Of a stretch of 64,000 nucleotides of DNA, positions 8,483 through 17,293 are shown piece after piece (positions within the stretch are counted from its first letter, which is position 1; every line of letters starts with the position of its first letter). Source of the stretch: an uncultured Methylococcaceae bacterium (GTDB lineage: Bacteria; Pseudomonadota; Gammaproteobacteria; Methylococcales; Methylomonadaceae); assembly GCA_903908165.1 (NCBI GenBank), contig CAIVQX010000009.1:1-64000 (forward strand), read 5' to 3'. A model generated the notes under the pieces. That model worked only from the letters and a program-made list of their open reading frames with translations, was not told where the DNA came from and did not search any database. A program made the translations under genes and the position numbers.

Positions 8483-9040
8483 GAGGTGTTTATTCCTTTT
8501 TTTGTGGCAAGCACTTACATGTAATCTGAGGTGACAGCTATAAATCTAGTCTTTATTTGTTAGGAGTCAATTATCAAAAAAAATCAATTTAGTTTAAGCC
8601 TGCCAGAAATGCTCAGCATAAATATAAAAAGAAAATTTGAGATGAATGAAGGATGCCCTTTTTTCGAAAAGTTTTTAAGATTCTTACTTAAAAAAATAGA
8701 AAAAAGTCACTTGACCGCCAATAAACTTTACTTTCTCGATATAGTGCTTCACGATTCACTGGTTCAATATATTAGCCCTCTTCTCCGTTATTAATAGCAT
8801 GGGTATTTAGTAAGGTTGGGTTAAAGTATTTCTTTAACTTAGGAGAATGTAATGATGGAACGCTTAAAGTCTATGATATTTTTAAATAAGGTGTTGATGT
8901 TATTAAAATTGATGTGGCTTTAACCGAAGCAAAAACTGCGACTCCAGTATGAGATCATTATTAAATATGATAGTAGGGCTTACGATAGGCTGTTTTCAGG
9001 TATAATTTGAAAAATTTTAACTCAGAGTATTTAAGGTGTT
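8483..9040. other. Intergenic region with small unsupported reading frames and the argG promoter region
   Basis: 558 bp between hsp20 and argG. It contains an unrecognised frame (8609-8794), a possibly decayed frame around 8803-8952 with one internal TAA, and near argG a good TATAAT (9001-9006) with only a poor -35 candidate (CTTACG, 8979-8984). No RNA gene is recognised. Confidence 0.5.
8609..8794 (+). CDS. Possible small protein, unrecognised
   Basis: A 61-codon frame (MLSINIKRKFEMNEG...) with an amphipathic Phe/Leu/Lys-rich middle. The frame stays open upstream to 8564, and a TAGGAG box at 8561-8566 sits five to eight bases before ATT/ATC codons, so a non-standard start near 8570 is conceivable; the ATG itself has no ribosome binding site. 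I recognise no family. It may be a gene remnant or chance. Confidence 0.25.
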   Translation: MLSINIKRKFEMNEGCPFFEKFLRFLLKKIEKSHLTANKLYFLDIVLHDSLVQYISPLLRY

Positions 9041-10255
9041 ATGTCAAAAATCAATAAAGTTGTCTTGGCTTATTCTGGAGGTTTAGATACTTCCGTTATT
9101 CTAAAATGGTTACAGGATGTTTATCAGTGCGAAGTGGTTACTTTTACAGCTGATTTAGGACAGGGCGAAGAAGTTGAGCCTGCTCGCGCAAAAGCCAAAG
9201 CAGCAGGCATAAAAGATATTTTTATTGAAGACTTAAGAGAAGAGTTTGCGCGTGATTATGTATTTCCTATGTTTCGCGCTAATACCGTCTATGAAGGGGA
9301 ATATCTTCTTGGTACTTCAATAGCTCGTCCTCTAATTGCTAAGCGATTGATTGAAATAGCTAATGAAACAGGCGCTACAGCTATTTCTCATGGCGCGACA
9401 GGCAAGGGCAACGATCAAGTCCGTTTTGAGTTAGGGGCTTACGCATTGCGTCCTGATATACATGTTATTGCACCTTGGCGTGAATGGGATTTAAATTCTA
9501 GACAAACGTTGCTGGCTTATGCTGAAAAACATGGTATTTCTGTAGAAATGAAAAAAGGTAAAACATCACCTTATTCTATGGATGCTAATTTGTTGCATAT
9601 ATCTTATGAAGGTCGCATTCTTGAGGATCCTTGGGTAGAGCCTGAAGAAGATATGTGGCGTTGGACTGTATCACCTGAAGCTGCACCTGATCAAGCGACT
9701 TACATAGAATTGACTTATCAACACGGTGATATTGTTGCAATTAATGATGTGCCTTGTTCGCCCGCCACAGTTCTTGAGCAATTAAATAAAATTGCCGGAG
9801 CGAATGGTATCGGACGATTAGATATCGTCGAAAATCGTTATGTGGGAATGAAGTCTCGTGGTTGTTATGAAACGCCTGCAGGAACCGTTATGTTGAAAGC
9901 CCATCGTGCGATAGAGTCATTGACTTTGGATCGTGAAGTCGCACATTTAAAAGATGAGTTAATGCCGCGTTACGCCTCTCTGATTTACAATGGGTATTGG
10001 TGGAGTCCTGAGCGAAAAATGCTACAAACCATGATTGATGAATCACAAAAAGCTGTTAATGGTAAAGTTAGGCTTAAGCTTTATAAAGGCAATGTCATAA
10101 TAGTGGGGCGAGCATCTAAAACCGATAGTTTGTTTGATGAAAGTATCGCTACATTTGAGGATGATGGTGGCGCCTATAATCAGAAAGATGCAGAAGGTTT
10201 CATTAAGTTAAATGCTTTGAGGATGCGTATAGCCGCTGCTAAACGATTACGTTAA
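9041..10255 (+). CDS. argG: Argininosuccinate synthase
   Basis: A 404-residue cytoplasmic enzyme that joins citrulline and aspartate using ATP in arginine biosynthesis. The N-terminal PP-loop [11 protein letters not shown] (about residues 9-19) binds ATP. Further signatures are [13 protein letters not shown] (about 118-130), PWREW and [12 protein letters not shown]. Length is typical of the short bacterial type. It stands alone, with a TATAAT box at 9001-9006 upstream. The start ATG directly precedes [13 protein letters not shown], as in relatives. Confidence 0.97.
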   Translation: MSKINKVVLAYSGGLDTSVILKWLQDVYQCEVVTFTADLGQGEEVEPARAKAKAAGIKDIFIEDLREEFARDYVFPMFRANTVYEGEYLLGTSIARPLIAKRLIEIANETGATAISHGATGKGNDQVRFELGAYALRPDIHVIAPWREWDLNSRQTLLAYAEKHGISVEMKKGKTSPYSMDANLLHISYEGRILEDPWVEPEEDMWRWTVSPEAAPDQATYIELTYQHGDIVAINDVPCSPATVLEQLNKIAGANGIGRLDIVENRYVGMKSRGCYETPAGTVMLKAHRAIESLTLDREVAHLKDELMPRYASLIYNGYWWSPERKMLQTMIDESQKAVNGKVRLKLYKGNVIIVGRASKTDSLFDESIATFEDDGGAYNQKDAEGFIKLNALRMRIAAAKRLR

Positions 10256-10457
10256 TGTAGATTTAATTTAAGATTAAATTGACTATTTTATCTTATTAAG
10301 ATCTTCTGCTTGATTTGGGATGAAAGAGTCTAGTTTAAAAGAATGGCCATAAAATACAGGACAAATATAATTTAACTTGTATAATTATGCTCCGGATAGT
10401 TAGTATAATAATAAAAATATCTTTCCTGTGCGTGGCCTTAGAGGAATTAAATAAATA

Positions 10458-11030
10458 ATGAGTGGTTTGGACGAGACGAAATCAGATCTTGTGGTTCTGG
10501 AAAGAATCACTTCTCATCAAGGTTTGATGAAAGTGAATAGATTGTTAATGTCACTCGTTTTCTTTTTGATGGCAGTTATTGTCATTGCCGGAGTTTTCTA
10601 CCTGCCTACAAACGAATTTACTCAATTCAAAAAAACTGAAGCCACAATTTCTGAGATTAATCCTGTCTTGTCTGTTGAAGTGAATACTCTAAAAAGCCAG
10701 TTTGTGGGCTTGGTGAGTGGTTCAATCGAAAGTAAGCTAAGGTCGTTAGAAGAGAGTATTCGAAGTGGATCGGTTACTAGCTCATTGGGAACTGTGGAAG
10801 ATTTAAAAAATGATGTAAAGATATTACAAACTTATTCAGAGCCCATCAAAAAAGAGAAGTCAGTTGTTCCTGATCAACAAATAATTCAGGAAATGTCTCA
10901 TTTAAAACACCTTGTTTATTTGACTATGGCGTCTTGTGGCTTAATGTTGGCGGTAATTGGCGGTATTTGGTACAAGATTAGATATCGTCTGGCACATAAA
11001 GAAAGCATAATACGTTATCTTGATAAATAA
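10458..11030 (+). CDS. Hypothetical membrane protein with two transmembrane segments
   Basis: 190 residues, not recognised. A short cytoplasmic N-terminus is followed by TM1 (about 29-53, LLMSLVFFLMAVIVIAGVF). A roughly 95-residue region with heptad-like Leu/Ile/Val spacing (about 60-145) is probably periplasmic and partly coiled coil. TM2 (about 149-170, LVYLTMASCGLMLAVIGG) leads to a basic cytoplasmic tail. The layout resembles a sensor-like or scaffolding membrane protein without its catalytic domain. The upstream box GAGGAATT gives a fair ribosome binding site. It is closed by a strong hairpin terminator at 11064-11100. Confidence 0.65.
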   Translation: MSGLDETKSDLVVLERITSHQGLMKVNRLLMSLVFFLMAVIVIAGVFYLPTNEFTQFKKTEATISEINPVLSVEVNTLKSQFVGLVSGSIESKLRSLEESIRSGSVTSSLGTVEDLKNDVKILQTYSEPIKKEKSVVPDQQIIQEMSHLKHLVYLTMASCGLMLAVIGGIWYKIRYRLAHKESIIRYLDK

Positions 11031-11063
11031 CTATTATTAGTCGTTTTACTTTTTACTTTAAAT

Positions 11064-11100
11064 AAAAAGGCCGTCCCAATAGTATTGGGACGGCCTTTTT
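11064..11100. terminator. Bidirectional rho-independent terminator
   Basis: A perfect inverted repeat of 18 bp per arm (11064-11081 and 11083-11100), G+C-rich in the middle (GGCCGTCCCAAT) and flanked by A5 on the left and T6 on the right. It therefore works as a terminator in both directions, serving the membrane protein gene ending at 11030 and the cytochrome gene ending at 11109 on the other strand. Confidence 0.95.
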
Positions 11101-11108
11101 TGCTTTTA

Positions 11109-11447
11109 TTATTTGCTGCTAATATAAGCGTATAAAGCGTCGATTGCCATTTCTTCAGAATAACCTGCTTTTTCAACAGCCTTATTCTTCATGATTTCAG
11201 CCATGGCTTTCGGCATGCCGCCTTTGCCATTGGTTAGCACCTCTTCAAATTTCGCTCTAGTCAGCGTGCCCGCTTTAATGTTGGCAGTTAATTGAGGATT
11301 TGAAGCGATATCATGGCAAGTGCCGCAACCACGACCAAAAGCACGGTCATAAATTTTTTGACCGATTTCGAGTTGTTCATCAGCTATTGCTGATCCACTT
11401 AAAGCTATTAAAACAATACCTGCTAATGTGCCTAATGATTTTTTCAT
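11109..11447 (-). CDS. Exported class I cytochrome c
   Basis: 112 residues with a cleavable signal peptide (about 1-22, ending in SAIADE), one heme c attachment site CGTCHD (about residues 41-46) and a likely distal methionine in GGMPKAM (about 76-82). It is a periplasmic electron carrier of small class I type. It stands alone, so its redox partners are not indicated; sulfite dehydrogenase elsewhere in the window has its own heme subunit. Confidence 0.85.
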   Translation of the reverse strand: MKKSLGTLAGIVLIALSGSAIADEQLEIGQKIYDRAFGRGCGTCHDIASNPQLTANIKAGTLTRAKFEEVLTNGKGGMPKAMAEIMKNKAVEKAGYSEEMAIDALYAYISSK

Positions 11448-11644
11448 ATTGACCTCTTTTTGTGTATAAATAAGAAAACGCTAGTTCTCTTGATGGAAAA
11501 TTGTATTTTGATTAAAATTTAAACTAGCAAAGAATAGGGAATTTAACCGAAAAATTCAATCTTTTATTTCAATGCTAAAGAAAATGGTTATCAAATAATT
11601 AGCATCGAACAGTTCTTACTGATAAAACTTAAGAATAATGAGTG

Positions 11645-13042
11645 CTAATGGTCGTTATGTTTTTTGTTAAACCAATTAAGTTTGTCGTGCAGAGTTACTA
11701 CGGTACCAATAATAATCAACGTCGGAGGTTTGATATTTAACTCGTTGATAGTGCAGGGTAGCGTCTCTAGCGTACCGGTAATCACTCGTTGATTAACAGT
11801 TGTGCCCTTTTGAATCATGGCTATGGGTAGGTCTTTAGGGCTGCCGTGAGCAATTAACGATTGACATATTTTTTCTAGACCGACCAAACCCATATAAATT
11901 ACGATAGTCTGATTAGGTTCAGCTAGTTGTGTCCAGTTTAAGTTAACTGAATTATCTTTTAGATGGCCGGTGACAAACGTACAAGATTGTGCGTGATCTC
12001 TATGTGTAAGTGGAATGCCGGCATAGGTGGAACAGCCAGAAGCCGCAGTTATGCCTGGTACAACCTGAAAACTAATTCCTTGCTGCATTAAGGTTTCAAT
12101 TTCTTCACCACCGCGACCGAAGATGAAAGGATCGCCACCTTTTAAACGTACTACGCGTTTCCCGGTTTTGGCTAAGTCAGCCAATAAAGTATTAATTGAT
12201 TCTTGGGGCAGGGTATGTTGATCCCGTTGCTTACCTACATAAATTTTTTCCGAATCCCGTCGTGCTAAATCAATAATTTCTGGAGACACCAGATGATCAT
12301 AGACAACCACATCGGCTTGTTGCATCAAACGTAAGGCGCGAAAAGTCAATAAATCGGGTGCACCGGGACCTGCGCCGATTAGATAAACTTCTCCTTGGGT
12401 AACAGTGTCTTTTTGTTTGATTAACGATTGCTGTAATTGTTTTTCGGCACTCTCATCATTACCGGCAAAAACCGATTCAGCAATAGAACCTTGAAAGATA
12501 TTTTCCCAAAAAATCCTGCGTTGCGAAGGTTCTTTAATAAGCTTTTTGACATCATCTCTATAGCGTTCGGCAAGATGCGCTAAGCGTCCATAAGCGGGTG
12601 GAATAATCGTTTCAATTTTGGCTCGGAGTAAGCGTGCTAAAACCGGTGCAGAGCCCCCAGAAGAAACGGCGGCAATTATCGGTGAGCGATCAATAATGGC
12701 CGGAAATATGAAACTACATAAATCAGGGCTATCAACGACATTAACTAGAATATTTTGTTCTTCAGCTGACTTGGCCACCAACATATTGGTTTCTTTATTA
12801 TCTGTAGCGGATATAACCAATTTAAAGCCGCAGACATCTGTTGTCGTGAAAGATTTTTGCAGTAGTGTTAAATGACAAGAGTGTTCAATATTGGAAACAT
12901 GATGGCTGAATTTATTGGCAATCACTGTTATATTAGCGCCGGCACGAGCTAATAAATCAATTTTACGTGCAGCTATTTCTCCTGCTCCGATAACAAGACA
13001 CTTTTGGTTTTTAAGTTTTACAAAAACGGGAAAATAATCCAT
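11645..13042 (-). CDS. cysG: Siroheme synthase (trifunctional uroporphyrin-III methyltransferase / precorrin-2 dehydrogenase / ferrochelatase)
   Basis: Makes siroheme for sulfite and nitrite reductases. The N-terminal NAD-binding half has VIGAGEIAARK and the catalytic aspartate in NVVDSPDLCSF; the serine-rich loop AVSSGGSAPVLARLLR matches the regulatory serine site of Salmonella CysG. The C-terminal SAM-dependent methyltransferase has VYLIGAGPGAPDLLT, VVRLKGGDPFIFGRGGEE and GITAASGCSTYAGIPLTHRD. I chose the ATG giving MDYFPVFVKL, which aligns with E. coli MDHLPIFCQL; the frame stays open to a TTG at 13090. It is divergent from tusA, which is in keeping with a sulfur theme. Confidence 0.95.
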   Translation of the reverse strand: MDYFPVFVKLKNQKCLVIGAGEIAARKIDLLARAGANITVIANKFSHHVSNIEHSCHLTLLQKSFTTTDVCGFKLVISATDNKETNMLVAKSAEEQNILVNVVDSPDLCSFIFPAIIDRSPIIAAVSSGGSAPVLARLLRAKIETIIPPAYGRLAHLAERYRDDVKKLIKEPSQRRIFWENIFQGSIAESVFAGNDESAEKQLQQSLIKQKDTVTQGEVYLIGAGPGAPDLLTFRALRLMQQADVVVYDHLVSPEIIDLARRDSEKIYVGKQRDQHTLPQESINTLLADLAKTGKRVVRLKGGDPFIFGRGGEEIETLMQQGISFQVVPGITAASGCSTYAGIPLTHRDHAQSCTFVTGHLKDNSVNLNWTQLAEPNQTIVIYMGLVGLEKICQSLIAHGSPKDLPIAMIQKGTTVNQRVITGTLETLPCTINELNIKPPTLIIIGTVVTLHDKLNWFNKKHNDH

Positions 13043-13117
13043 TTTGTTACGATAATGTTTAGATTCATTTGGGAATGGTATTATAGGCAATCTAAAGATG
13101 AGTGAGTTATTAAAATA

Positions 13118-13348
13118 ATGATTGAATTTAGTCAGGAAGTGGATGTCAGCGGATTACTGTGCCCCTTACCCTTATTGCGTTTAAAAAAAATATTGATGAT
13201 TATGATCAGTGGTGAGGTAGTTAAAATGATTGTAACTGACCCTGCAGCACATTTGGATTTTGGCGTTTATACTAATCAATCAGGACATCAGATCATTGAA
13301 GTCACAAAGCAGGAAGGTAAGCAGATTTTTTATATCAAAAAGAAATAG
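13118..13348 (+). CDS. tusA: TusA-family sulfurtransferase
   Basis: A 76-residue cytoplasmic sulfur-carrier protein. The hallmark CPLP motif with the persulfide-forming cysteine is in SGLLCPLPLLRLKK (about residues 11-24), and the DPAAHLDF segment follows at the usual distance. Family members pass sulfur for tRNA thiolation, molybdenum cofactor or sulfur oxidation. It lies head to head with cysG, the start codons 75 bp apart, so the two may share a control region. Confidence 0.85.
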   Translation: MIEFSQEVDVSGLLCPLPLLRLKKILMIMISGEVVKMIVTDPAAHLDFGVYTNQSGHQIIEVTKQEGKQIFYIKKK

Positions 13349-13434
13349 TCAGGTTTAAGATAGAATGTCTACGAAACCTTAAGTAATCTCTCCTTGTACC
13401 TTTTTAGTCAATAACCAAAAGTTTTTAAAAACAC

Positions 13435-15102
13435 ATGTCTACAAACGAAAATCAACCTTCTGCAAATTTTATTCGTCAAATTATTCATGCTGATCTTAAA
13501 GATCAGAAATACAATGGTAAGGTTGCGACGCGCTTTCCACCAGAGCCTAATGGGTATTTGCATATAGGTCACGCCAAGTCGATTTGTTTAAATTTCGGCA
13601 TCGCTGCTGAATTTAATGGTACTTGTAATCTACGGTTTGATGATACTAATCCAGAAAAAGAAAATATAGAATACATGGAGTCTATTGAGAGAGACGTGCA
13701 ATGGCTCGGTTTTGAATGGGCTGGTTTGTATAATGCCTCTGATTATTTTGAGCAACTTTATAACTACGCTGTTCAATTAATTGAACAGGGTCTAGCTTAC
13801 GTTGATAGTTTGTCTGCAGAACAAATACGACTCTATCGAGGTACTTTAACTGAGCCGGGCAAAGAAAGTCCTGATCGCAATCGTTCTATTCCTGATAATT
13901 TGGATCTTTTTCAACGCATGCGAGCGGGTGAATTTGCAGATGGTCAGTATGTATTGCGCGCCAAAATCGACATGGCATCACCTAATATCAACATGCGTGA
14001 CCCTGCGATTTATCGAATTCGTCGAGTCCATCACCACCGTACAGGTCATGCATGGTGTATATATCCTATGTATGATTATACTCATTGTATTTCCGATGCC
14101 ATTGAAGGTATTACTCATTCTTTGTGTACTTTAGAGTTTGAGGATCATCGACCTCTTTATGACTGGGTATTGGATAAATTACAAACCCTTTGCCATCCTC
14201 AGCAAATTGAGTTCGCCAGGCTACAGTTGGAATATACTATTGTTAGTAAACGTAAACTCAACCAGTTGGTAATGGAAAAACATGTACACGGCTGGGATGA
14301 TCCGCGCATGCCAACTATTGCAGGTCTTCGTCGCGCCGGGTTTACACCGAAAGCGATACGTGATTTCTGTGAGCGCATCGGTGTAACTAAGCAGAATTCT
14401 TGGATAGAAATGGGTGTTCTGGAATATTGTATTCGCGAAGATCTGAATGAAAATGCTCTGCGAGCCATGGCTGTATTAAAGCCCTTACGAGTGGTTATTG
14501 ATAATTATCCGGAAGATCAAACAGAACAATTAGAAATCAGTAATCATCCGCAAAAACCTGAGCTGGGTAAGCGTAATGTGCCTTTTACGAAAGTGATCTT
14601 GATAGAACAAGAGGATTTTGCGGAAATACCTCCGCCTAAATTTAAACGTCTAATTACTGGTGGTGAGGTTCGTCTTCGTGGTTCTTACGTTATTCAATGT
14701 AATGAAGTGATTAAAAATGCGGAAGGCGTTATTATTGAATTACGGTGTACTTATGATGCTGATACCTTAGGAAAAAATCCTGAAGGTCGTAAAGTAAAAG
14801 GCGTTATTCATTGGGTTTCTGAGCAACAGTCACATCCAGCCGAAGTGCGTTTGTATGATCGTTTATTTAAAGTCCCTAATCCCGATAATGAAGAAAACTT
14901 TTTAGATGTTATTAATAAGGATTCCTTAGAAGTGCTTACCGGTTGTCGGGTAGAAGCCAGTTTAGTTAATGCGACGTTTGAAAATCGTTATCAATTTGAA
15001 AGAACCGGCTATTTTTGCCTAGATGCAATAGATAGTGTTAAAGGTAGACTGGTTTTTAACCGCACAGTAACCTTACGAGAAGGTGGTTGGGAAAAAGATT
15101 AG
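13435..15102 (+). CDS. glnS: Glutaminyl-tRNA synthetase
   Basis: A 555-residue class I synthetase charging tRNA-Gln. Class signatures are visible: the HIGH motif in [15 protein letters not shown] (about residues 35-49) and the KMSKS equivalent VSKRKL (about 270). [10 protein letters not shown], typical of GlnRS, follows HIGH. The C-terminal beta-barrel anticodon-binding domain is complete. A direct GlnRS fits Gamma- and Betaproteobacteria. Confidence 0.97.
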   Translation: MSTNENQPSANFIRQIIHADLKDQKYNGKVATRFPPEPNGYLHIGHAKSICLNFGIAAEFNGTCNLRFDDTNPEKENIEYMESIERDVQWLGFEWAGLYNASDYFEQLYNYAVQLIEQGLAYVDSLSAEQIRLYRGTLTEPGKESPDRNRSIPDNLDLFQRMRAGEFADGQYVLRAKIDMASPNINMRDPAIYRIRRVHHHRTGHAWCIYPMYDYTHCISDAIEGITHSLCTLEFEDHRPLYDWVLDKLQTLCHPQQIEFARLQLEYTIVSKRKLNQLVMEKHVHGWDDPRMPTIAGLRRAGFTPKAIRDFCERIGVTKQNSWIEMGVLEYCIREDLNENALRAMAVLKPLRVVIDNYPEDQTEQLEISNHPQKPELGKRNVPFTKVILIEQEDFAEIPPPKFKRLITGGEVRLRGSYVIQCNEVIKNAEGVIIELRCTYDADTLGKNPEGRKVKGVIHWVSEQQSHPAEVRLYDRLFKVPNPDNEENFLDVINKDSLEVLTGCRVEASLVNATFENRYQFERTGYFCLDAIDSVKGRLVFNRTVTLREGGWEKD

Positions 15103-15185
15103 ATAATGCTGATAAAAATAAAAGGCAATATTGGTATTTAGCTATAGAATATATAGCTTTTTTAATTACAGACTTTGGAAGAAAT

Positions 15186-15596
15186 ATGAACCAACAAGAC
15201 GCTATCAGACTTGTAGAAAGTTATTATGCAGCCTTTAATGGCGGTGATATGGATACTTTTTTAAACTTACTGACTGATGATGTTATTCATGATATTAATC
15301 AAGGCAAGCGTGAAATTGGTAAAGAAGCTTTTACTCAGTTTATGGCATGTATGAATTTTAACTACAAAGAACAATTGGTTGATATGGTCATCATGGCAAC
15401 ATTAGACGGTTCACGCGCTTCGGCTGAATTTGTTGTACTGGGTGAATATATAAAATCTGATGAAGGCTTACCGGCAGCTAATGGGCAAAAATACCGCTTA
15501 CCAGCAGGGGCTTTTTTTGAAATTCGTGACAATAAAGTGGCTAGAATTACGAATTATTACAACTTGCAAGACTGGATTGCCCAAGTTAGTCATTAA
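15186..15596 (+). CDS. Ketosteroid isomerase-like / NTF2-fold protein
   Basis: A 136-residue protein of the SnoaL-like NTF2 fold. AIRLVESYYAAFNGGDMDTFLNLL (residues 5-28) is the usual helix pair, followed by DDVIHDINQGKREIGKEAFTQFM and the strand HxINxG-like core, ending with KVARITNYYNLQDWI. I chose the ATG at 15186 with a purine-rich GGAAGAA just upstream; the longer frame from 15087 would overlap glnS and adds a sequence unlike the family. The catalytic role is unknown. Confidence 0.75.
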   Translation: MNQQDAIRLVESYYAAFNGGDMDTFLNLLTDDVIHDINQGKREIGKEAFTQFMACMNFNYKEQLVDMVIMATLDGSRASAEFVVLGEYIKSDEGLPAANGQKYRLPAGAFFEIRDNKVARITNYYNLQDWIAQVSH

Positions 15597-15742
15597 TTTT
15601 TTGGTGGGAAAAGCGCCAAAAGTACTCTTTGCTTTTTTACCTTAAATCGAGTTGGGTATCAAAAAAATCTAGCCGTAGAATTGTAAATTTGTTGACTATT
15701 AACAATTCACTAAATTTAATATGCTGCGATAGTTTATTTTTG

Positions 15743-16762
15743 CTAAGGTAGATATTGTGGTGGATTTTTGGCGATTTCACGTGCAGCCAGAAATTGAGCG
15801 TAATAGTTGCGTGAGGCAAAACCGAATGCAGGGCCATCATAGGTGTTTACGATACGAACGAAATTCCGACCTACTTGATTTTGCGCTTTTTTCATGCCAC
15901 CAATACCATGATTGTATGACGTAATTGCGCTAGCCCAGTCGCCTAGCTTTTTATAGGCATGACTTAAATAGCGAGCTGCCCCAGTAGCAGAAGCGAATGG
16001 GTCAAGTCGTTGGTCTACCTTATTGCCGGCTGGCATGTACGTTTGTGCAGCTCCTTTTGTAAATTGCCACATACCAACTGCGCCAGCGGATGATTTAGCC
16101 GCTGGTTGAAAGGAGGATTCTACATGTGGCAAATAGGCTAAGTCCTCAGGTAAACCAGCGTCGCGGAATATTTTTCTAAATTGCCTATCGTAACGACGAC
16201 TAATTTCGAGCCCTTGCATGAAGCGTTCGCGGGTTCCTCGCTGCGAACGTACTCGCTCATTCGCACCAATTAATGCCGTATTAAGTTCCCTGCTGTTATT
16301 TTTCAGTTTGACGATAATTTGTTTTTCATTATCGCTTAACGGTGCATTGTAGCGAACCTTACTCTCTAAAACGGTTAATTGAACCTTCCAAAAATCTTTA
16401 CGTTTTTTAACGAGTTCTTTTTGTTCGCTGGTTAGACTTTCATCGACATTACCGGGTATTACCATCACTTCATAGATAATGTCCATATAGCGGTCATCAT
16501 GAATAGCGACTTCTGAGCGGCGCCACTCGGTATAAGTTTTACGCCAGAATGCTACGGCGGGTTCGAGCTCATTTGGGCTTTGAAATGAGCCACTAAGTCC
16601 GCTAGATCTATAGGTGTTTTGAGGTTGAACCAATTGCGGCACGGGATTAATTGGTTGCACATTAGAAACTGCAGGCTGAACACCAGACGTGTTGTTGCTG
16701 CAAGCATTCAATAAGCCTGCAATCGTCAGTAAAAATAAAGCCCGTATAACAAATTGATTCAT
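15743..16762 (-). CDS. Lytic transglycosylase lipoprotein (SLT domain, MltD-like)
   Basis: Cleaves peptidoglycan glycan strands in the periplasm. The chosen start gives a lipoprotein signal peptide ending in the lipobox LLNAC (about residues 17-21). The C-terminal half is an SLT domain with the catalytic glutamate in LPHVESSFQP, then SSAGAVGMWQFTKGAA and ITSYNHGIGGM, the standard motif order. No LysM domain follows, unlike E. coli MltD. The middle is a long charged helical region. An alternative in-frame ATG lies at 16813; neither start has a strong ribosome binding site. Confidence 0.85.
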   Translation of the reverse strand: MNQFVIRALFLLTIAGLLNACSNNTSGVQPAVSNVQPINPVPQLVQPQNTYRSSGLSGSFQSPNELEPAVAFWRKTYTEWRRSEVAIHDDRYMDIIYEVMVIPGNVDESLTSEQKELVKKRKDFWKVQLTVLESKVRYNAPLSDNEKQIIVKLKNNSRELNTALIGANERVRSQRGTRERFMQGLEISRRYDRQFRKIFRDAGLPEDLAYLPHVESSFQPAAKSSAGAVGMWQFTKGAAQTYMPAGNKVDQRLDPFASATGAARYLSHAYKKLGDWASAITSYNHGIGGMKKAQNQVGRNFVRIVNTYDGPAFGFASRNYYAQFLAAREIAKNPPQYLP

Positions 16763-17293
16763 TTTTAATAAATGTAATTTAGAGTTAATCAGTTTTCGTT
16801 TAATTTTTAACATTCAAAACTAACTGTAATTTTTAAGTGATTTTTACTCCAATTATGTATATTGAGTCAAGGTATTCATTTTCTAGTAATTATTTAATAG
16901 TAGAATTTTTTCAGCTAGCTGGTATTTCTAATGATTTGCTGACATAAAGGAGTGATTATGAAGTGAATGTTTTTTAGGATTTGCAAGTGTAGAGCATATG
17001 ATAATAAGATTTAAACTAAAGGACTTTATGTTTATTAATAGGGCAGTATAGAAATATTTGTAAATATTAAATTTGATATTTCAAACTTAATCTGAGTTAA
17101 TTAAAGCTATATTATTGTTCAATTTAAATAAACTAACTCACCATTAATCTAAGATAATTCTATTTACAAGGACATAAAGATGAATGTAAATATACTTTTT
17201 ATATGGGTTTCGTAGATTGGTTGACTGGCAAAATTGCAGCCGCTAGTGAATTGAATGTTTTAAAAAATTCTTTTAGAGATTTTGGAATTACTA
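16763..17293. other. Intergenic region, about 530 bp
   Basis: Strongly A+T-rich DNA between the divergent transglycosylase and malic enzyme genes. I find no RNA gene or repeat. Short frames occur next to malic enzyme: one of 11 codons from 17181 with AAGGAC upstream, and one of 32 codons at 17203-17301 that overlaps the malic enzyme start. It must hold the promoters of both flanking genes. Confidence 0.5.

Noticed and set aside
15087-15185. N-terminal extension of the NTF2-like protein overlapping glnS
   Set aside because: The extension has no family counterpart, and the ATG at 15186 has a purine-rich box upstream.
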